Positions 47,881-57,072 of a stretch of 64,000 bases of DNA are shown here, one piece after another. The stretch lies in assembly GCA_002364615.1 (NCBI GenBank), contig DEYP01000027.1:1-64000 (forward strand). Reading direction: 5' to 3'. Position numbers and translations under genes: made by a program. Numbering within the stretch: the stretch's first letter is position 1; every line of letters begins with the position of its first letter. Source of the DNA: Arsukibacterium sp. UBA3155 (GTDB lineage Bacteria > Pseudomonadota > Gammaproteobacteria > Enterobacterales > Alteromonadaceae). The notes below the pieces were generated by a model that worked only from the letters and a program-made list of their open reading frames with translations, had not been told where the DNA came from and ran no database searches.

Positions 47881-48821
47881 ACCACCTGAAACGAGGGTTA
47901 CAGCAGTGGTTTCGTAAGCAGTTTAATAATTGGCTGAATAAGCGACAACCACCAGCCAGAGAAGTCACCCTAAGCCAGAAGATCATTTATATTCTGCCCA
48001 GCCGCTTCGGGCTCTGGTATATTTTGCTGCTTATCCTGCTGTATTTACTAGGAACTAACTATCAAAATAATTTAATTTTATTAATGAGTTATATGTTGGT
48101 ATCGGTGTTGCTTTTAGCACTGACGTTAGCCTGGCGTAACTTACACCACATTACAGTGAGCTGTGCGCCGGTGTTAACGGCTTATGCAACAGAAACGCTG
48201 ATGGTGCCGGTATCATTACAAACACCGGATCCAAAACAGCAAATACAATGTTATTTTACTTCTAAGCAGCAGCCGTCGGTGCTTGCCGATGTCAATATGC
48301 GGGCAATGGTGCCGCTGGTGGTAGAAAAACGAGGTTATTTTCCATTACCACGGCTTACCATTCATAGTTATTATCCATTTGGTTTATTTAATTGCAAAAG
48401 CATGCTAATGCTTGATTATCATTTCTGGGTATTTCCAACACCGCTACCATCAGAGTCGGCGGATGCCTTGGCTGAAAATAGCGGTAATAAAAACCAGGTT
48501 GCAGAGGATTACGACACGATCCGTAGCTACCAGGCTGGAGATAGCTTAAAACTAATGCTGTGGAAGCGGCTGGCCCGTGATCCAGCCAACCCGGTTGTCA
48601 AACATGCTCCCAGCGTACCTTTACCAGAACCTGACTGGATAACCATTCCAGCGGTTACCGGGGCAGCCCTTGAGTTAGCGCTGTCAAAGGCCTGTTATAC
48701 GATGTTGCAACTGGAACAACGCAGTAAACCCTATGGTCTGCGGATACGAAGCAAAAGTATCAGTCCGTCCTGTGGCCAGCAGCATTTACAACGCTGTCTG
48801 CGGGAGTTAGCGTTATGCTAG
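47877..48821 (+). CDS. DUF58 domain membrane protein
   Basis: A 314-residue protein of the DUF58 family, which regularly follows MoxR ATPases. Two membrane segments (about residues 40-85) precede a beta-rich domain. The conserved YDTIRSYQAGDSLKLMLWKR motif (about 215-235) is the family's hallmark. Biochemical function is not established. The ATG at 47877 overlaps the moxR stop, and its own end overlaps tgpA by 7 bp. Confidence 0.88.
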   Translation: MNHLKRGLQQWFRKQFNNWLNKRQPPAREVTLSQKIIYILPSRFGLWYILLLILLYLLGTNYQNNLILLMSYMLVSVLLLALTLAWRNLHHITVSCAPVLTAYATETLMVPVSLQTPDPKQQIQCYFTSKQQPSVLADVNMRAMVPLVVEKRGYFPLPRLTIHSYYPFGLFNCKSMLMLDYHFWVFPTPLPSESADALAENSGNKNQVAEDYDTIRSYQAGDSLKLMLWKRLARDPANPVVKHAPSVPLPEPDWITIPAVTGAALELALSKACYTMLQLEQRSKPYGLRIRSKSISPSCGQQHLQRCLRELALC

Positions 48822-50752
48822 TGCTATTAAACCGCCAGGCGATAGTCTCTTTTAGTATTATTTTACTGGCCATCATTGTATTACTTCATCAGGCGTTACC
48901 GCTATGGTACAGCGCTATTTTAGTGCTGCTGCTGGGGTACCGCTGGCCGTTGCAGCGAAGCGGGAGCAAGGTTAATAAGCTGAAACGCGTCAATATAATT
49001 GCGGCGCTCATCCTGCTGTTATTGCTTATCAGCCTGAAACAAAGCGGTGTTTTTCACTTTATGTTACAAATATTGCTGCTGTCTGCGGTAAGTCGCATGG
49101 TGTTGATCCGTCAGCGTCATGATAGTCATCAGTTGCTCTGGGTACTGTATTTCCTGTTGGCCTGCTGTTTTATTTTTTATCAGAGTATATTGTTAAGCTT
49201 GCTCATTCTTGCATTGTTGCTTTTCACTCTTCATCAGCACTATCAACTTTACGCCAGCAAACAACTTCGACTGCAGTGGTTACAGCTGGGAAAAGCGTTA
49301 TTGCTTACGTTTCCAATATGGATCTCATTATTTCTATTGTTCCCGCGCTTACAACCCTTGTGGCGGATCCCAACGGCAGACTCAGCAATAACCGGCCTGG
49401 CAGATAGTCTGGATCCTGGAAGCATTGAGAATCTGGTCCAAAGCGACACACTGGCGTTCCGGGCAATTTTCAGTGGGCCACTGCCGGCAAGACAGCAGTT
49501 ATATTGGCGCGCGAAAGTATACGAAAATTTTGATGGTCGTAGCTGGACCGTGAACAAGCGGTTTGAAACTCGTCAAACAGTCACCCCACCAATTAATGAG
49601 AATAGCCTCGTTCAACGGGTTGATTATCAGATTATTACTGAAGTCAGTAACCAGCGAAGTGTGTTTGCACTGGGCGTACCGCTGCAACTAACCAATACTG
49701 TACGTCCTGTTGCTGCTTATCTTGCTGAAGCCCGCCGTCCCGTAAGCCAGCGCCTGAGCTATCAGGTTAGCAGTGACCTGTCAGCGATACCTGAAGATCA
49801 TGCGACAGAGCCGCAACTGAATACCCGTACCACCAATGCCAACCCAAAAACCCGGGCGCTCGCTATCGAGTTGGCAAATAAAACGCAGTCAACTGCCGAA
49901 TTAATCGGGCAAATAGGTGAGCTATTTCGCCAGCAACCTTATTTTTATAGTTTAAACCCACCTCGCCTGGGTGAAAACAGTATTGATGCCTTTTTGTTTA
50001 ATACCCGCAGCGGATTTTGCAGTCACTACGCCTCGGCAACGGCAGTACTATTACGAGAAGCTGGTGTTCCGGCCAGAGTGGTCGGCGGTTATCAGGGTGG
50101 TGTCTGGCATGACGAACAGCAATATCTGGAAGTAAGGCAACGAGAAGCTCATGCCTGGGTCGAATATTTCGATAGCGGTGCCTGGCAACGATTTGATCCC
50201 ACCGCCGTTATTGCACCCGAGCGCGTGCTCGCAGGACTGGATGCCGTGTTATCAGCAGAGGAACAGGACCAGTTACAGGCCAACTGGCGGCGTTTTTCTG
50301 CAGTTAATTACATCAATCAGCAACTGTTACATCTGGACTATTACTGGTCAGTTTGGGTATTAGGATTTGACGACAGCCAGCAATACAACCTGTGGCAACA
50401 ACTAAAAGCGATTAGCAAGCTGTTGGCAATACTGAGTGGGATTGTCGTATTAATGATAGGAATATGGTGGTATCTGAAATATCAGCGGCAACCGGAAAAG
50501 TTTCCCGCGCCGGTTCGTTTAGTCAGGCGCTATTTGGGCAAGCTGATCCAGCATAAACCAGCAGGTCAGCATTTCAGCCAGTTTATTAATCAGCTGAAAA
50601 TCCACAACCCGTACCACGCCCCCTTACTTGATAAGATAGACTCGTTGTATCAGCGGGCATTATTTGCCAATGATCCCGCCGCACTACTGCAGTTAAGAAA
50701 GCACTTAAAAGCTAATACAAAAAAACTTAACCGGTTAAACTGGCCGCAATAG
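48815..50752 (+). CDS. tgpA: TgpA-type membrane transglutaminase (DUF3488/transglutaminase-like/DUF4129)
   Basis: A 645-residue inner-membrane protein resembling TgpA, an essential periplasmic transglutaminase-like protein in Pseudomonas. Several N-terminal helices (about 10-175) are followed by a periplasmic domain whose transglutaminase core keeps the full triad: C402 (SGFCSHY), H446 (REAHAWVE) and D461 (RFDPT). One more helix (about 540-560) and a cytoplasmic DUF4129-like tail end the protein. It is the last gene of the moxR-DUF58-tgpA operon. Cysteine chemistry is expected; the natural substrate, perhaps in the cell wall, is unknown. Confidence 0.9.
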   Translation: MLVLLNRQAIVSFSIILLAIIVLLHQALPLWYSAILVLLLGYRWPLQRSGSKVNKLKRVNIIAALILLLLLISLKQSGVFHFMLQILLLSAVSRMVLIRQRHDSHQLLWVLYFLLACCFIFYQSILLSLLILALLLFTLHQHYQLYASKQLRLQWLQLGKALLLTFPIWISLFLLFPRLQPLWRIPTADSAITGLADSLDPGSIENLVQSDTLAFRAIFSGPLPARQQLYWRAKVYENFDGRSWTVNKRFETRQTVTPPINENSLVQRVDYQIITEVSNQRSVFALGVPLQLTNTVRPVAAYLAEARRPVSQRLSYQVSSDLSAIPEDHATEPQLNTRTTNANPKTRALAIELANKTQSTAELIGQIGELFRQQPYFYSLNPPRLGENSIDAFLFNTRSGFCSHYASATAVLLREAGVPARVVGGYQGGVWHDEQQYLEVRQREAHAWVEYFDSGAWQRFDPTAVIAPERVLAGLDAVLSAEEQDQLQANWRRFSAVNYINQQLLHLDYYWSVWVLGFDDSQQYNLWQQLKAISKLLAILSGIVVLMIGIWWYLKYQRQPEKFPAPVRLVRRYLGKLIQHKPAGQHFSQFINQLKIHNPYHAPLLDKIDSLYQRALFANDPAALLQLRKHLKANTKKLNRLNWPQ

Positions 50753-50765
50753 CAGGCCAGTTAAC
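50727..50765 (-). terminator. Possible terminator of the TIGR02647-type gene, inside the tgpA 3' end
   Basis: GTTAA(A)CTGGCC and GGCCAGTTAAC (50734-50765) form an 11-bp stem with one bulged A and a 9-nt loop. On the minus strand it is followed within a few bases by TTTTTTT (the A run ending about 50725). It overlaps the last codons of tgpA. Confidence 0.45.
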
Positions 50766-50790
50766 GTTGACGGGTGATTACCGAGTGAGA

Positions 50791-51027
50791 TTAGCGGGTA
50801 GCCAGAATACGCAGGGCCGTCTGGATATGCTCTGCGCAGTGCACGCCCAAGTCGGTTAAATAACCACCATCAGTCTGGGTGAGTAACCCTTTAGCATGTA
50901 AGCGGGCAATGGCATCCCGGGTTTCATTATCTGCATCCTTATGAACTTTCAACCCTTCCATTTGTGAGTCAAGGTTATATAAATTCAGAATTTTTATCTC
51001 AGCATTCAGCTCAGGTGTTACTGGCAT
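50791..51027 (-). CDS. Small conserved protein, TIGR02647-like
   Basis: A 78-residue cytoplasmic protein that I recognise as resembling the gammaproteobacterial TIGR02647 family (function unknown). The helical N-terminal half and RLHAKGLLTQTDGGYLTDLG suggest a winged-helix-like DNA-binding fold, which is inference. ATG 51027 is preferred over an ATG three codons upstream because AGAGG sits at the right distance (9 nt). It is convergent with tgpA. Confidence 0.7.
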   Translation of the reverse strand: MPVTPELNAEIKILNLYNLDSQMEGLKVHKDADNETRDAIARLHAKGLLTQTDGGYLTDLGVHCAEHIQTALRILATR

Positions 51028-51196
51028 AGCGTACATCCTCTGTTGTTAGCAGATTCAAGATAGCCGTTATCGACAAATATTGGCAGCCTTTTCTGCACAA
51101 TTTTATCGATTTACCGGCGTTCTGCGCAGGGGACATTGCCATTCCCGAAGACTCTGTCAGCCAGCGTCGCTCAAAATATGTTTTTTTCCAATAAGT

Positions 51197-52366
51197 TTAT
51201 CCCTTAAGTTGCTCAGTCAGCGCTTGCAGACAAAGTGCAATGTTTTCATGCCGTGCACCATAGCCCATTAACCCAATACGCCAGGTTTTTCCGGCCATCT
51301 CGCCAAGGCCGGCGCCAAGCTCCAGATTATAGTGCTCAAGCAGCGCAGTTCGCAGCGGAGCATCGTCCACACCTTGCGGTATATACACTTGGTTTAATTG
51401 AGGCAAGCGGTATGGCTCTGCTACCACAAACTGCAGACCCAGCTTCGTTAAGCCTTCAGCCAGCAACTTATGCATGGTCTGATGGCGCTGCCATGCTTGC
51501 TCCAGCCCTTCACTTGCCAGTATGCGCAGCGCTTCATGCAGTGCATACAAGCTGTTAACTGGCGCGGTATGATGATAACTGCGTTTGCCCTGGCCGCTCC
51601 AGTAGGCCATCACCAGACTTTGATCTAAAAACCAGCTTTGTACCGGGGTTTTACGCTGCTGAATTTTAGCAACAGCACGTGGCGAAAACGACACCGGCGA
51701 CAAGCCCGGTACACAGGATAAACATTTCTGACTACCTGAGTAAATGGCATCAATGCCCCACTCGTCCACTCTGAGCTCAACGCCCCCTAGCGAGGTAACG
51801 GCATCAACAATAGATAGACAATCATATTGCCGGGCTAAGACACACAGGGTTTTAGCGTCACTCAATGCACCGGTAGACGTTTCAGCATGTACAAAAGCAA
51901 CGAATCGCGCATCAGGATGTTGTTTTAGTGCATCCTCAACATGTTGCGGGTTGACCGGCTCACCCCAGGCGTTGTCCACACACACCGCAACACCGCCACA
52001 GCGCTCGACATTCTGGCGCATCCGCTCACCAAATACGCCGTTACGACAGACAATAACCTTTTCACCGGGTTCTACCAGATTTACAAAGCAGGTTTCCATG
52101 CCGGCACTGCCGGGCGCAGACACCGCGATGGTCATTGGGTTTTGCGTTTGAAAGGCGTATTGCAATAGTTGCTTCAGCTCATCCATCATGCCAATAAACA
52201 GCGGGTCTAAATGGCCTACTGTCGGCCTGGCTTGCGCAGCCAGTACCTGCGGATAGACATCGGAGGGCCCCGGGCCCATTAAAATACGGCGTGGCGGATT
52301 GAATGTGGCAATGGCAGGGGCTGGTAACAGTGCCTGCGGTGTTGTCTGTTGCTTTGCCTGTTGCAT
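51197..52366 (-). CDS. Class V aminotransferase (alanine-glyoxylate/serine-pyruvate type)
   Basis: A 389-residue PLP enzyme of aminotransferase class V. The N-terminal LMGPGPSDVYPQVLAA, D188 in SIVDAVTSLGG and the PLP-binding lysine K214 in YSGSQKCLS match alanine-glyoxylate/serine-pyruvate aminotransferases. The C-terminal RIGLMGYGARHEN is also typical. It probably interconverts glyoxylate and glycine with an amino donor; the preferred donor cannot be told. The ATG follows CCGGAG. It is single-gene, downstream of htpX by 186 bp. Confidence 0.92.
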   Translation of the reverse strand: MQQAKQQTTPQALLPAPAIATFNPPRRILMGPGPSDVYPQVLAAQARPTVGHLDPLFIGMMDELKQLLQYAFQTQNPMTIAVSAPGSAGMETCFVNLVEPGEKVIVCRNGVFGERMRQNVERCGGVAVCVDNAWGEPVNPQHVEDALKQHPDARFVAFVHAETSTGALSDAKTLCVLARQYDCLSIVDAVTSLGGVELRVDEWGIDAIYSGSQKCLSCVPGLSPVSFSPRAVAKIQQRKTPVQSWFLDQSLVMAYWSGQGKRSYHHTAPVNSLYALHEALRILASEGLEQAWQRHQTMHKLLAEGLTKLGLQFVVAEPYRLPQLNQVYIPQGVDDAPLRTALLEHYNLELGAGLGEMAGKTWRIGLMGYGARHENIALCLQALTEQLKG

Positions 52367-52500
52367 AAAAACTCCGGCTAATGATTTTGCTTACCATAGC
52401 AAAACCAGCGGTTCATGCCACTACTGTTCGGCTATTGCCGCTATTCAAAGGATTAATAGTAACCGATTGCTACTTTTGCCTGGCGTATTTAACTGCAAAA

Positions 52501-52526
52501 GAAAAAGGCCCCTGCTGCGGGACCTT
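52501..52526 (-). terminator. htpX terminator
   Basis: On the minus strand AAGGTCCC-GCAGCA-GGGGCCTT is an 8-position stem with one mismatch, followed by TTTTTCTTTTGC. It is 27 bp past the htpX stop. Confidence 0.82.
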
Positions 52527-52552
52527 CTGTTACCGTGTAGCGATGATAATAA

Positions 52553-53413
52553 TTAGAACTCGCGGCGGTTTCGCAGCGCTTCAATCCGTTTTTCCAAAGG
52601 TGGATGGGTCAGCAGCAACTCAGACTTTGGTTTTTTACCGGCAATACCAAAAGCCATTAAACTGCCTTCCAGCCGGCTTTCATGGTTATTTTTAAGTCGT
52701 TCCAGTGCCGCGACCATTTTATCTGGCCCTTCTAAGCGCGCCGCACCGGCATCGGCACGGTATTCACGCTGGCGTGAAAACCACATGACAATAATGCTAG
52801 CCAGAAAACCAAATACAATTTCCAGCACGATAACAATACCAAAATAAGCAAAAGTACCCAGCTGCTGATTGTTATTGCGGATGGCACCGGCAATTAAACG
52901 GGCAAAGAAAATAACAAAGGTATTTACCACGCCCTGGATCAGGGTCAGGGTGACCATATCGCCGTTAGCAATGTGCGACACTTCATGGGCCAGTACGGCT
53001 TCCACTTCATCTTGTTTCATATTGCGCAGCAAGCCGGTACTTACCGCCACTAGCGCCGCATTGCGGTTCATCCCGGTAGCAAACGCATTCATCTCTGGCG
53101 AATCATATACCGCTACCTCCGGCATACCGATACCCGCTTTCTGGGCCTGACGCTCGACAGTACGCATCAGCCATTGTTCGGTAGCATTACGAGGCTGGGT
53201 AATAACCACCGCGCCGGTAGAACGCTTAGCCATCCATTTTGACAACGCAAGCGATATAAAAGAGCCGCCAAAACCAAATATGGCTGCAAAAACCAACAAC
53301 CCGCTGATACTGCTGTGATCTATTCCTAAAAAGCTGAAAACGATATTCAGTACAATACTCAGTACTACAATAACCGCCAGGTTCGTTGCCAGAAACAGCA
53401 AAACTCTTTTCAT
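52553..53413 (-). CDS. htpX: Membrane zinc metalloprotease HtpX
   Basis: A heat-shock-associated M48 protease of the inner membrane that helps FtsH degrade damaged membrane proteins. It is 286 residues (E. coli 293). Two N-terminal helices (3-30, 35-58) precede the catalytic domain with HEVSH (H143, E144, H147), and two more hydrophobic segments lie at about 160-180 and 190-215. The ATG follows AGGTAGGG. A sigma-32-like promoter lies upstream. Confidence 0.95.
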   Translation of the reverse strand: MKRVLLFLATNLAVIVVLSIVLNIVFSFLGIDHSSISGLLVFAAIFGFGGSFISLALSKWMAKRSTGAVVITQPRNATEQWLMRTVERQAQKAGIGMPEVAVYDSPEMNAFATGMNRNAALVAVSTGLLRNMKQDEVEAVLAHEVSHIANGDMVTLTLIQGVVNTFVIFFARLIAGAIRNNNQQLGTFAYFGIVIVLEIVFGFLASIIVMWFSRQREYRADAGAARLEGPDKMVAALERLKNNHESRLEGSLMAFGIAGKKPKSELLLTHPPLEKRIEALRNRREF

Positions 53414-53447
53414 ATAACCCTACCTCAGTGACTTAACTGCTATCAAT

Positions 53448-53473
53448 ATATGGGCTGCTAACTGAATTTCAAA
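53448..53473 (-). promoter_or_regulatory. Possible sigma-32 (heat-shock) promoter of htpX
   Basis: Read on the minus strand, TTTGAA (53473-53468) and GCCCATAT (53455-53448) are 12 bp apart. They resemble the CTTGAA and CCCCATnT elements of RpoH promoters, slightly short in spacing. It is 35 bp upstream of the htpX ATG and fits the gene's known heat-shock role. Confidence 0.4.
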
Positions 53474-53567
53474 TTAAGCCGTGCCGAAAATTTGTAAGAA
53501 AACATGTTTGCCTGCACGCATTTCGCTACAATAACGGCCGAAACTGCCAATTCAATCGGAGAACGTC

Positions 53568-54269
53568 ATGCAATTATTACTATTAAGCAGCTCGCGTGCC
53601 CACAACAGCGAGTATCTGGCGCCTTATATGCCTTGGCTTAAATCGCAGCTAAAAGGCATAGACGAACTGCTTTTTATACCTTATGCCGGCGTTACTATTA
53701 ACGGCGATGCTTATCTTAAGCAAGTTGCCAGCGCCTTAGCGCCATTAAACATAAAAGTCACTAGTTTGCACCAGCATTCACAGCCCAAAGAAGCAATTAG
53801 CAAAGCACAAGCGATTGCCGTGGGTGGCGGCAATACTTTTCAGCTACTTAATAAGTTATATCAACAAGATATCGTTAAGCTTATAAGGCAACGCGTAACC
53901 TGTGGGGTGCCGTATATTGGCTGGAGCGCCGGTTCTAACATTTCGGGTCTGAGCATTCGCACCACCAATGATATGCCGATTGTTGAACCGGCATCATTTA
54001 ACGCATTACAGCTATTACCGCTGCAGTTAAATCCGCATTACAGCGACTATAAGCCTGAGGGGTTTCACGGCGAAACCCGCGATATGCGCCTGGCAGAGTT
54101 TATGGTGTTAAACCCGTCTACACCGACTATCGCCTTACCGGAAGGTACTGCATTACAACGTAATGGCGATAGCTTAACCCTGCTGGGTAGTGGCGGCGGT
54201 TATTTATTTAAAGGCGGCGAGAAAACAGTAATAGCGGAAAACAGCGATCTATCTTATTTATTAAATTAG
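53568..54269 (+). CDS. pepE: Peptidase E (alpha-aspartyl dipeptidase)
   Basis: A cytoplasmic S51 serine peptidase that cleaves Asp-X dipeptides. The 233 residues align with E. coli PepE, including the triad S120 (GWSAGSN), D135 and H157 (LNPHYSDY) at identical numbers. The VGGGNTFQLL motif (85-94) is intact. It is divergent from htpX and convergent with bioD; it appears monocistronic. Confidence 0.95.
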   Translation: MQLLLLSSSRAHNSEYLAPYMPWLKSQLKGIDELLFIPYAGVTINGDAYLKQVASALAPLNIKVTSLHQHSQPKEAISKAQAIAVGGGNTFQLLNKLYQQDIVKLIRQRVTCGVPYIGWSAGSNISGLSIRTTNDMPIVEPASFNALQLLPLQLNPHYSDYKPEGFHGETRDMRLAEFMVLNPSTPTIALPEGTALQRNGDSLTLLGSGGGYLFKGGEKTVIAENSDLSYLLN

Positions 54270-54382
54270 AAAAAACGACGTAAAAAAGCGGGAACGAAAG
54301 CAAATCGGCGCAGATGGTCGGTTACAATATAGGCTACGTTCTGGTAGTGGTAACGCAGCTTGCATAAATACTGTTGTAGAGC

Positions 54383-55075
54383 TTAGCTTATATTGCGACC
54401 TGAAGTTTTAAGCAAATTTCTGGCTAAATTCACACCCAACTGCGTTTGATCTTCTGGGTCATACGGCACCACACCTAAACACGGCGTGCTAATTCGCTGC
54501 TGTAAATCAGCAATATTTTGCGGTAAAAGCGCCATATCCGGATCGATACAGTTGGCAACCCAACCCACCAGAGTGCAGCCGCTGCGGGCAATTTCCCGCA
54601 CCGTTAGCATGGCATGGTTCAGGCAGCCTAGTTTCATTCCCACCACCAATACTACCGGCAGTTGGTGCTCGGCCACCCAGTCAGCTAAGTAACGCTCGTT
54701 ACTAATAGGCAATAGCCAACCACCTGCACCTTCAACTAATAACTGTTGTATAGGTAACTGTTGCCAGCTGGCCAGCGTCTGACTAAGTGTTGCTTCGTTA
54801 ATTGGCTGCTGTTCGTTAATCGCCGCCAGATGCGGTGCGACCGGCGCCTGATAGCATATCGGATTCACCACATCATAGGGTAACGCGATACCAGATTGAC
54901 GCCGTAGCAGTAACGCGTCACTATTGCAGCCCTGCGCGTCGGCTCCCGCGGCTATTGGCTTTACCCCCGCAGCAGTGATATCGAGAGCTTTGAAACCTTG
55001 CAATAGTATACTGCAGACATAACTCTTGCCAGCATCCGTGTCGGTACCGGTAACAAAGTAACAATTAGCTGGCAT
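54383..55075 (-). CDS. bioD: Dethiobiotin synthetase
   Basis: ATP-dependent carboxylation of DAPA to dethiobiotin, the penultimate biotin step. From ATG 55075 it is 230 residues; a longer frame would lie inside bioC. The P-loop GTDTDAGKS is at 10-18, and the EGAGGWLLPI segment matches the family. It overlaps the 3' end of bioC by 11 bp, with GGGGAC as ribosome-binding site. Confidence 0.95.
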   Translation of the reverse strand: MPANCYFVTGTDTDAGKSYVCSILLQGFKALDITAAGVKPIAAGADAQGCNSDALLLRRQSGIALPYDVVNPICYQAPVAPHLAAINEQQPINEATLSQTLASWQQLPIQQLLVEGAGGWLLPISNERYLADWVAEHQLPVVLVVGMKLGCLNHAMLTVREIARSGCTLVGWVANCIDPDMALLPQNIADLQQRISTPCLGVVPYDPEDQTQLGVNLARNLLKTSGRNIS

Positions 55076-55886
55076 TCTTAGTCCCCGTAATAAATAACAC
55101 CTGATAACTGGCCGGTAAACCCTGGGCCGTCCGATGCTTTTCATAGGCCGCAGCAAGCTTTTGCCAGTAACCTTTGCCGGTTAAACCGGTTGCACTTCGC
55201 CCGGCAACCTGATTAGCGCCTAAAGCTTTTAACTCGCGTGCCAGGCTTTTTACGTCAGGGTAATACAATGGGTAGTTTCGCTGCTCAAAGTGCCAGTTAA
55301 CCTGTGACACGGTGCCAGCTGCCTTAATCAGTTCAGCTTCGGGTAAAAATAGCTGAGTATGCGCCCTGCTATCCAACGTCGCAAAAGCCGCCTGTAGCTC
55401 CTGCAACGTGCCCTGCACCAAAGTGGTGATAACCAACTGGCCGCCCGGGGCCAGCACTCTGGCGGCCTCGGCCAAAACGGCTTCAGGCCTTTGGCACCAC
55501 TGCAGCATTAAACTGGAAAACAACTTATCAAACTGTGCTGTGGCCAGCGGCAAAGCTGCGGCGTCGGCCTGAATATAAGCCGTGGCTAAGTGTAAACTCC
55601 GGGCCTTGCTTAACATGCCAGCACTTAAATCGACGGCGCTAAATTCATCACAATAGTTTTTTAACTCAGGGTGGATCCAGCCCGGACCGCAGCCTAAATC
55701 GAGCAATTTACCGCTATGGTTGGCGGATAACATCGCAAGTGCGGTTAATGCCACCTGCTGCTGTAAACGCGCAGCATCAGCGTAGCTCTCGCATGCCTTA
55801 CCAAAGCTGTCAGCCACCTGTTTTAAAAAAATACTTTCGCTTTGAGCTGCAGGCTCACATAGGCGGGGTGTTAAACGGGAGATCAT
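55065..55886 (-). CDS. bioC: Malonyl-ACP O-methyltransferase BioC
   Basis: Methylates malonyl-ACP to disguise it for fatty-acid elongation, the first committed step of pimelate synthesis. It has 273 residues. The SAM motif LLDLGCGPGW is at 61-70, and FSSLMLQWCQRPEAVLAEAARVL matches BioC (W in LQW is diagnostic). It overlaps bioF by 4 bp (ATGA) and bioD by 11 bp. The partner demethylase BioH is not in this window. Confidence 0.94.
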   Translation of the reverse strand: MISRLTPRLCEPAAQSESIFLKQVADSFGKACESYADAARLQQQVALTALAMLSANHSGKLLDLGCGPGWIHPELKNYCDEFSAVDLSAGMLSKARSLHLATAYIQADAAALPLATAQFDKLFSSLMLQWCQRPEAVLAEAARVLAPGGQLVITTLVQGTLQELQAAFATLDSRAHTQLFLPEAELIKAAGTVSQVNWHFEQRNYPLYYPDVKSLARELKALGANQVAGRSATGLTGKGYWQKLAAAYEKHRTAQGLPASYQVLFITGTKNAS

Positions 55887-57037
55887 GACAACAAACGCCT
55901 CAATTGCTGCACCAGCAGCGCAATATCCTCATCACTGTGCTGGCTGCTCAGGGTAATTCTTAAGCGGGCGCTACCAACGGGTACCGTCGGTGGCCGGATG
56001 GCGGTTAGCCAGATGCCGACTCCTTTTAACTGCTCGCTGGCCTTAGCTGCCTGCTCGCTGCTACCGAGCACCACTCCCTGAATGGCGGTATCGGAAACCA
56101 TAATGGGCAAATCTGCGGCCAGCTTTCGGAATTTCTGAATGTTGCTGTGAAGCTTATCGCGCCGCCAGTTTTGCTTGCGGCACAGTGCGATACTTTTTAC
56201 AACCGCAGCACAGGTTGCCGGCGATAACGCCGTACTGTAAATATAGTGCCGGCCAAATTGTTCAATATAATCGATAACTGTTTTGCTAGCGCCGAGAAAC
56301 GCCCCGGCCACCCCCAATGCTTTGCCAAAATTGGCCATCAGGCAGAACAGCTCGTTGTTTGCTACACCTTGCGCCGGCCCGCTGCCCTGACCTTCCGTGC
56401 CTTTAACGCCCAAACCATGCGCATCGTCCAGCAGCAGTGGTACCCTGTGCTGCTGACACAATCTGTGCAACGCTGCCAGATCGGGGCTGTCGCCGTCCAT
56501 GCTGAAGACGCCTTCAGTTACCACCATCGATTGTGGCTGTTGTTGTAATAAACGCGCCAACGCGCTCATGTCATTGTGGGCGAAGCGTTTCATGTTCGAA
56601 GCACTATGTAAGGCACCGTCTATCAGCGAGGCGTGGCTGAGTTTATCCAGCAATAAGGTATCGTCTTTTGCCGCCAACGTGTGCAACATGGCCTGGTTAG
56701 CGGCAAAACCAGAGGAAAATAACAGTACACGCTCCACGCCAAGCCAGTCACTGAGGGTCTCTGTTAACTGGCGGTGAATAGCATGCTGGCCGGTGACCAA
56801 CGGTGAGCCACTGCTACCAGCACCGAATTTCAGGGCGCCGTCAGCATAAGCCTGCAATACCTCAGGTGCGGTAGCCAGTCCCAGATAGTCGTTACCGGAG
56901 AAATTAAGGTATGGCTGACCGTTAATAGTAATAAGCCGACCATTGTAATGTTCAACCGTAACAGGCTGGCGCATCAGCTGCCGGCCCTCGCGATCAGTAA
57001 CAGCCTGTTGCAACTGCGCCAGTTTATTCTGCAGCAT
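55883..57037 (-). CDS. bioF: 8-amino-7-oxononanoate synthase
   Basis: A PLP enzyme that joins pimeloyl-ACP and L-alanine. It has 384 residues (as E. coli). Key features are SGNDYLGLA (47-55), the LLLDDAHGLG aspartate (201-210) and K239 in ANFGKALG that binds PLP. It lies 35 bp after bioB and overlaps bioC. Confidence 0.96.
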   Translation of the reverse strand: MLQNKLAQLQQAVTDREGRQLMRQPVTVEHYNGRLITINGQPYLNFSGNDYLGLATAPEVLQAYADGALKFGAGSSGSPLVTGQHAIHRQLTETLSDWLGVERVLLFSSGFAANQAMLHTLAAKDDTLLLDKLSHASLIDGALHSASNMKRFAHNDMSALARLLQQQPQSMVVTEGVFSMDGDSPDLAALHRLCQQHRVPLLLDDAHGLGVKGTEGQGSGPAQGVANNELFCLMANFGKALGVAGAFLGASKTVIDYIEQFGRHYIYSTALSPATCAAVVKSIALCRKQNWRRDKLHSNIQKFRKLAADLPIMVSDTAIQGVVLGSSEQAAKASEQLKGVGIWLTAIRPPTVPVGSARLRITLSSQHSDEDIALLVQQLRRLLS

Positions 57038-57072
57038 CGTTACTTAGCCGCTTTTCTACTGCGCTGCCATTA

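Noticed and set aside
51744-52151. 135-codon open frame opposite the class V aminotransferase
   Set aside because: Antisense shadow of a well-conserved enzyme, with Ser/Thr-rich composition typical of complementary-strand frames.
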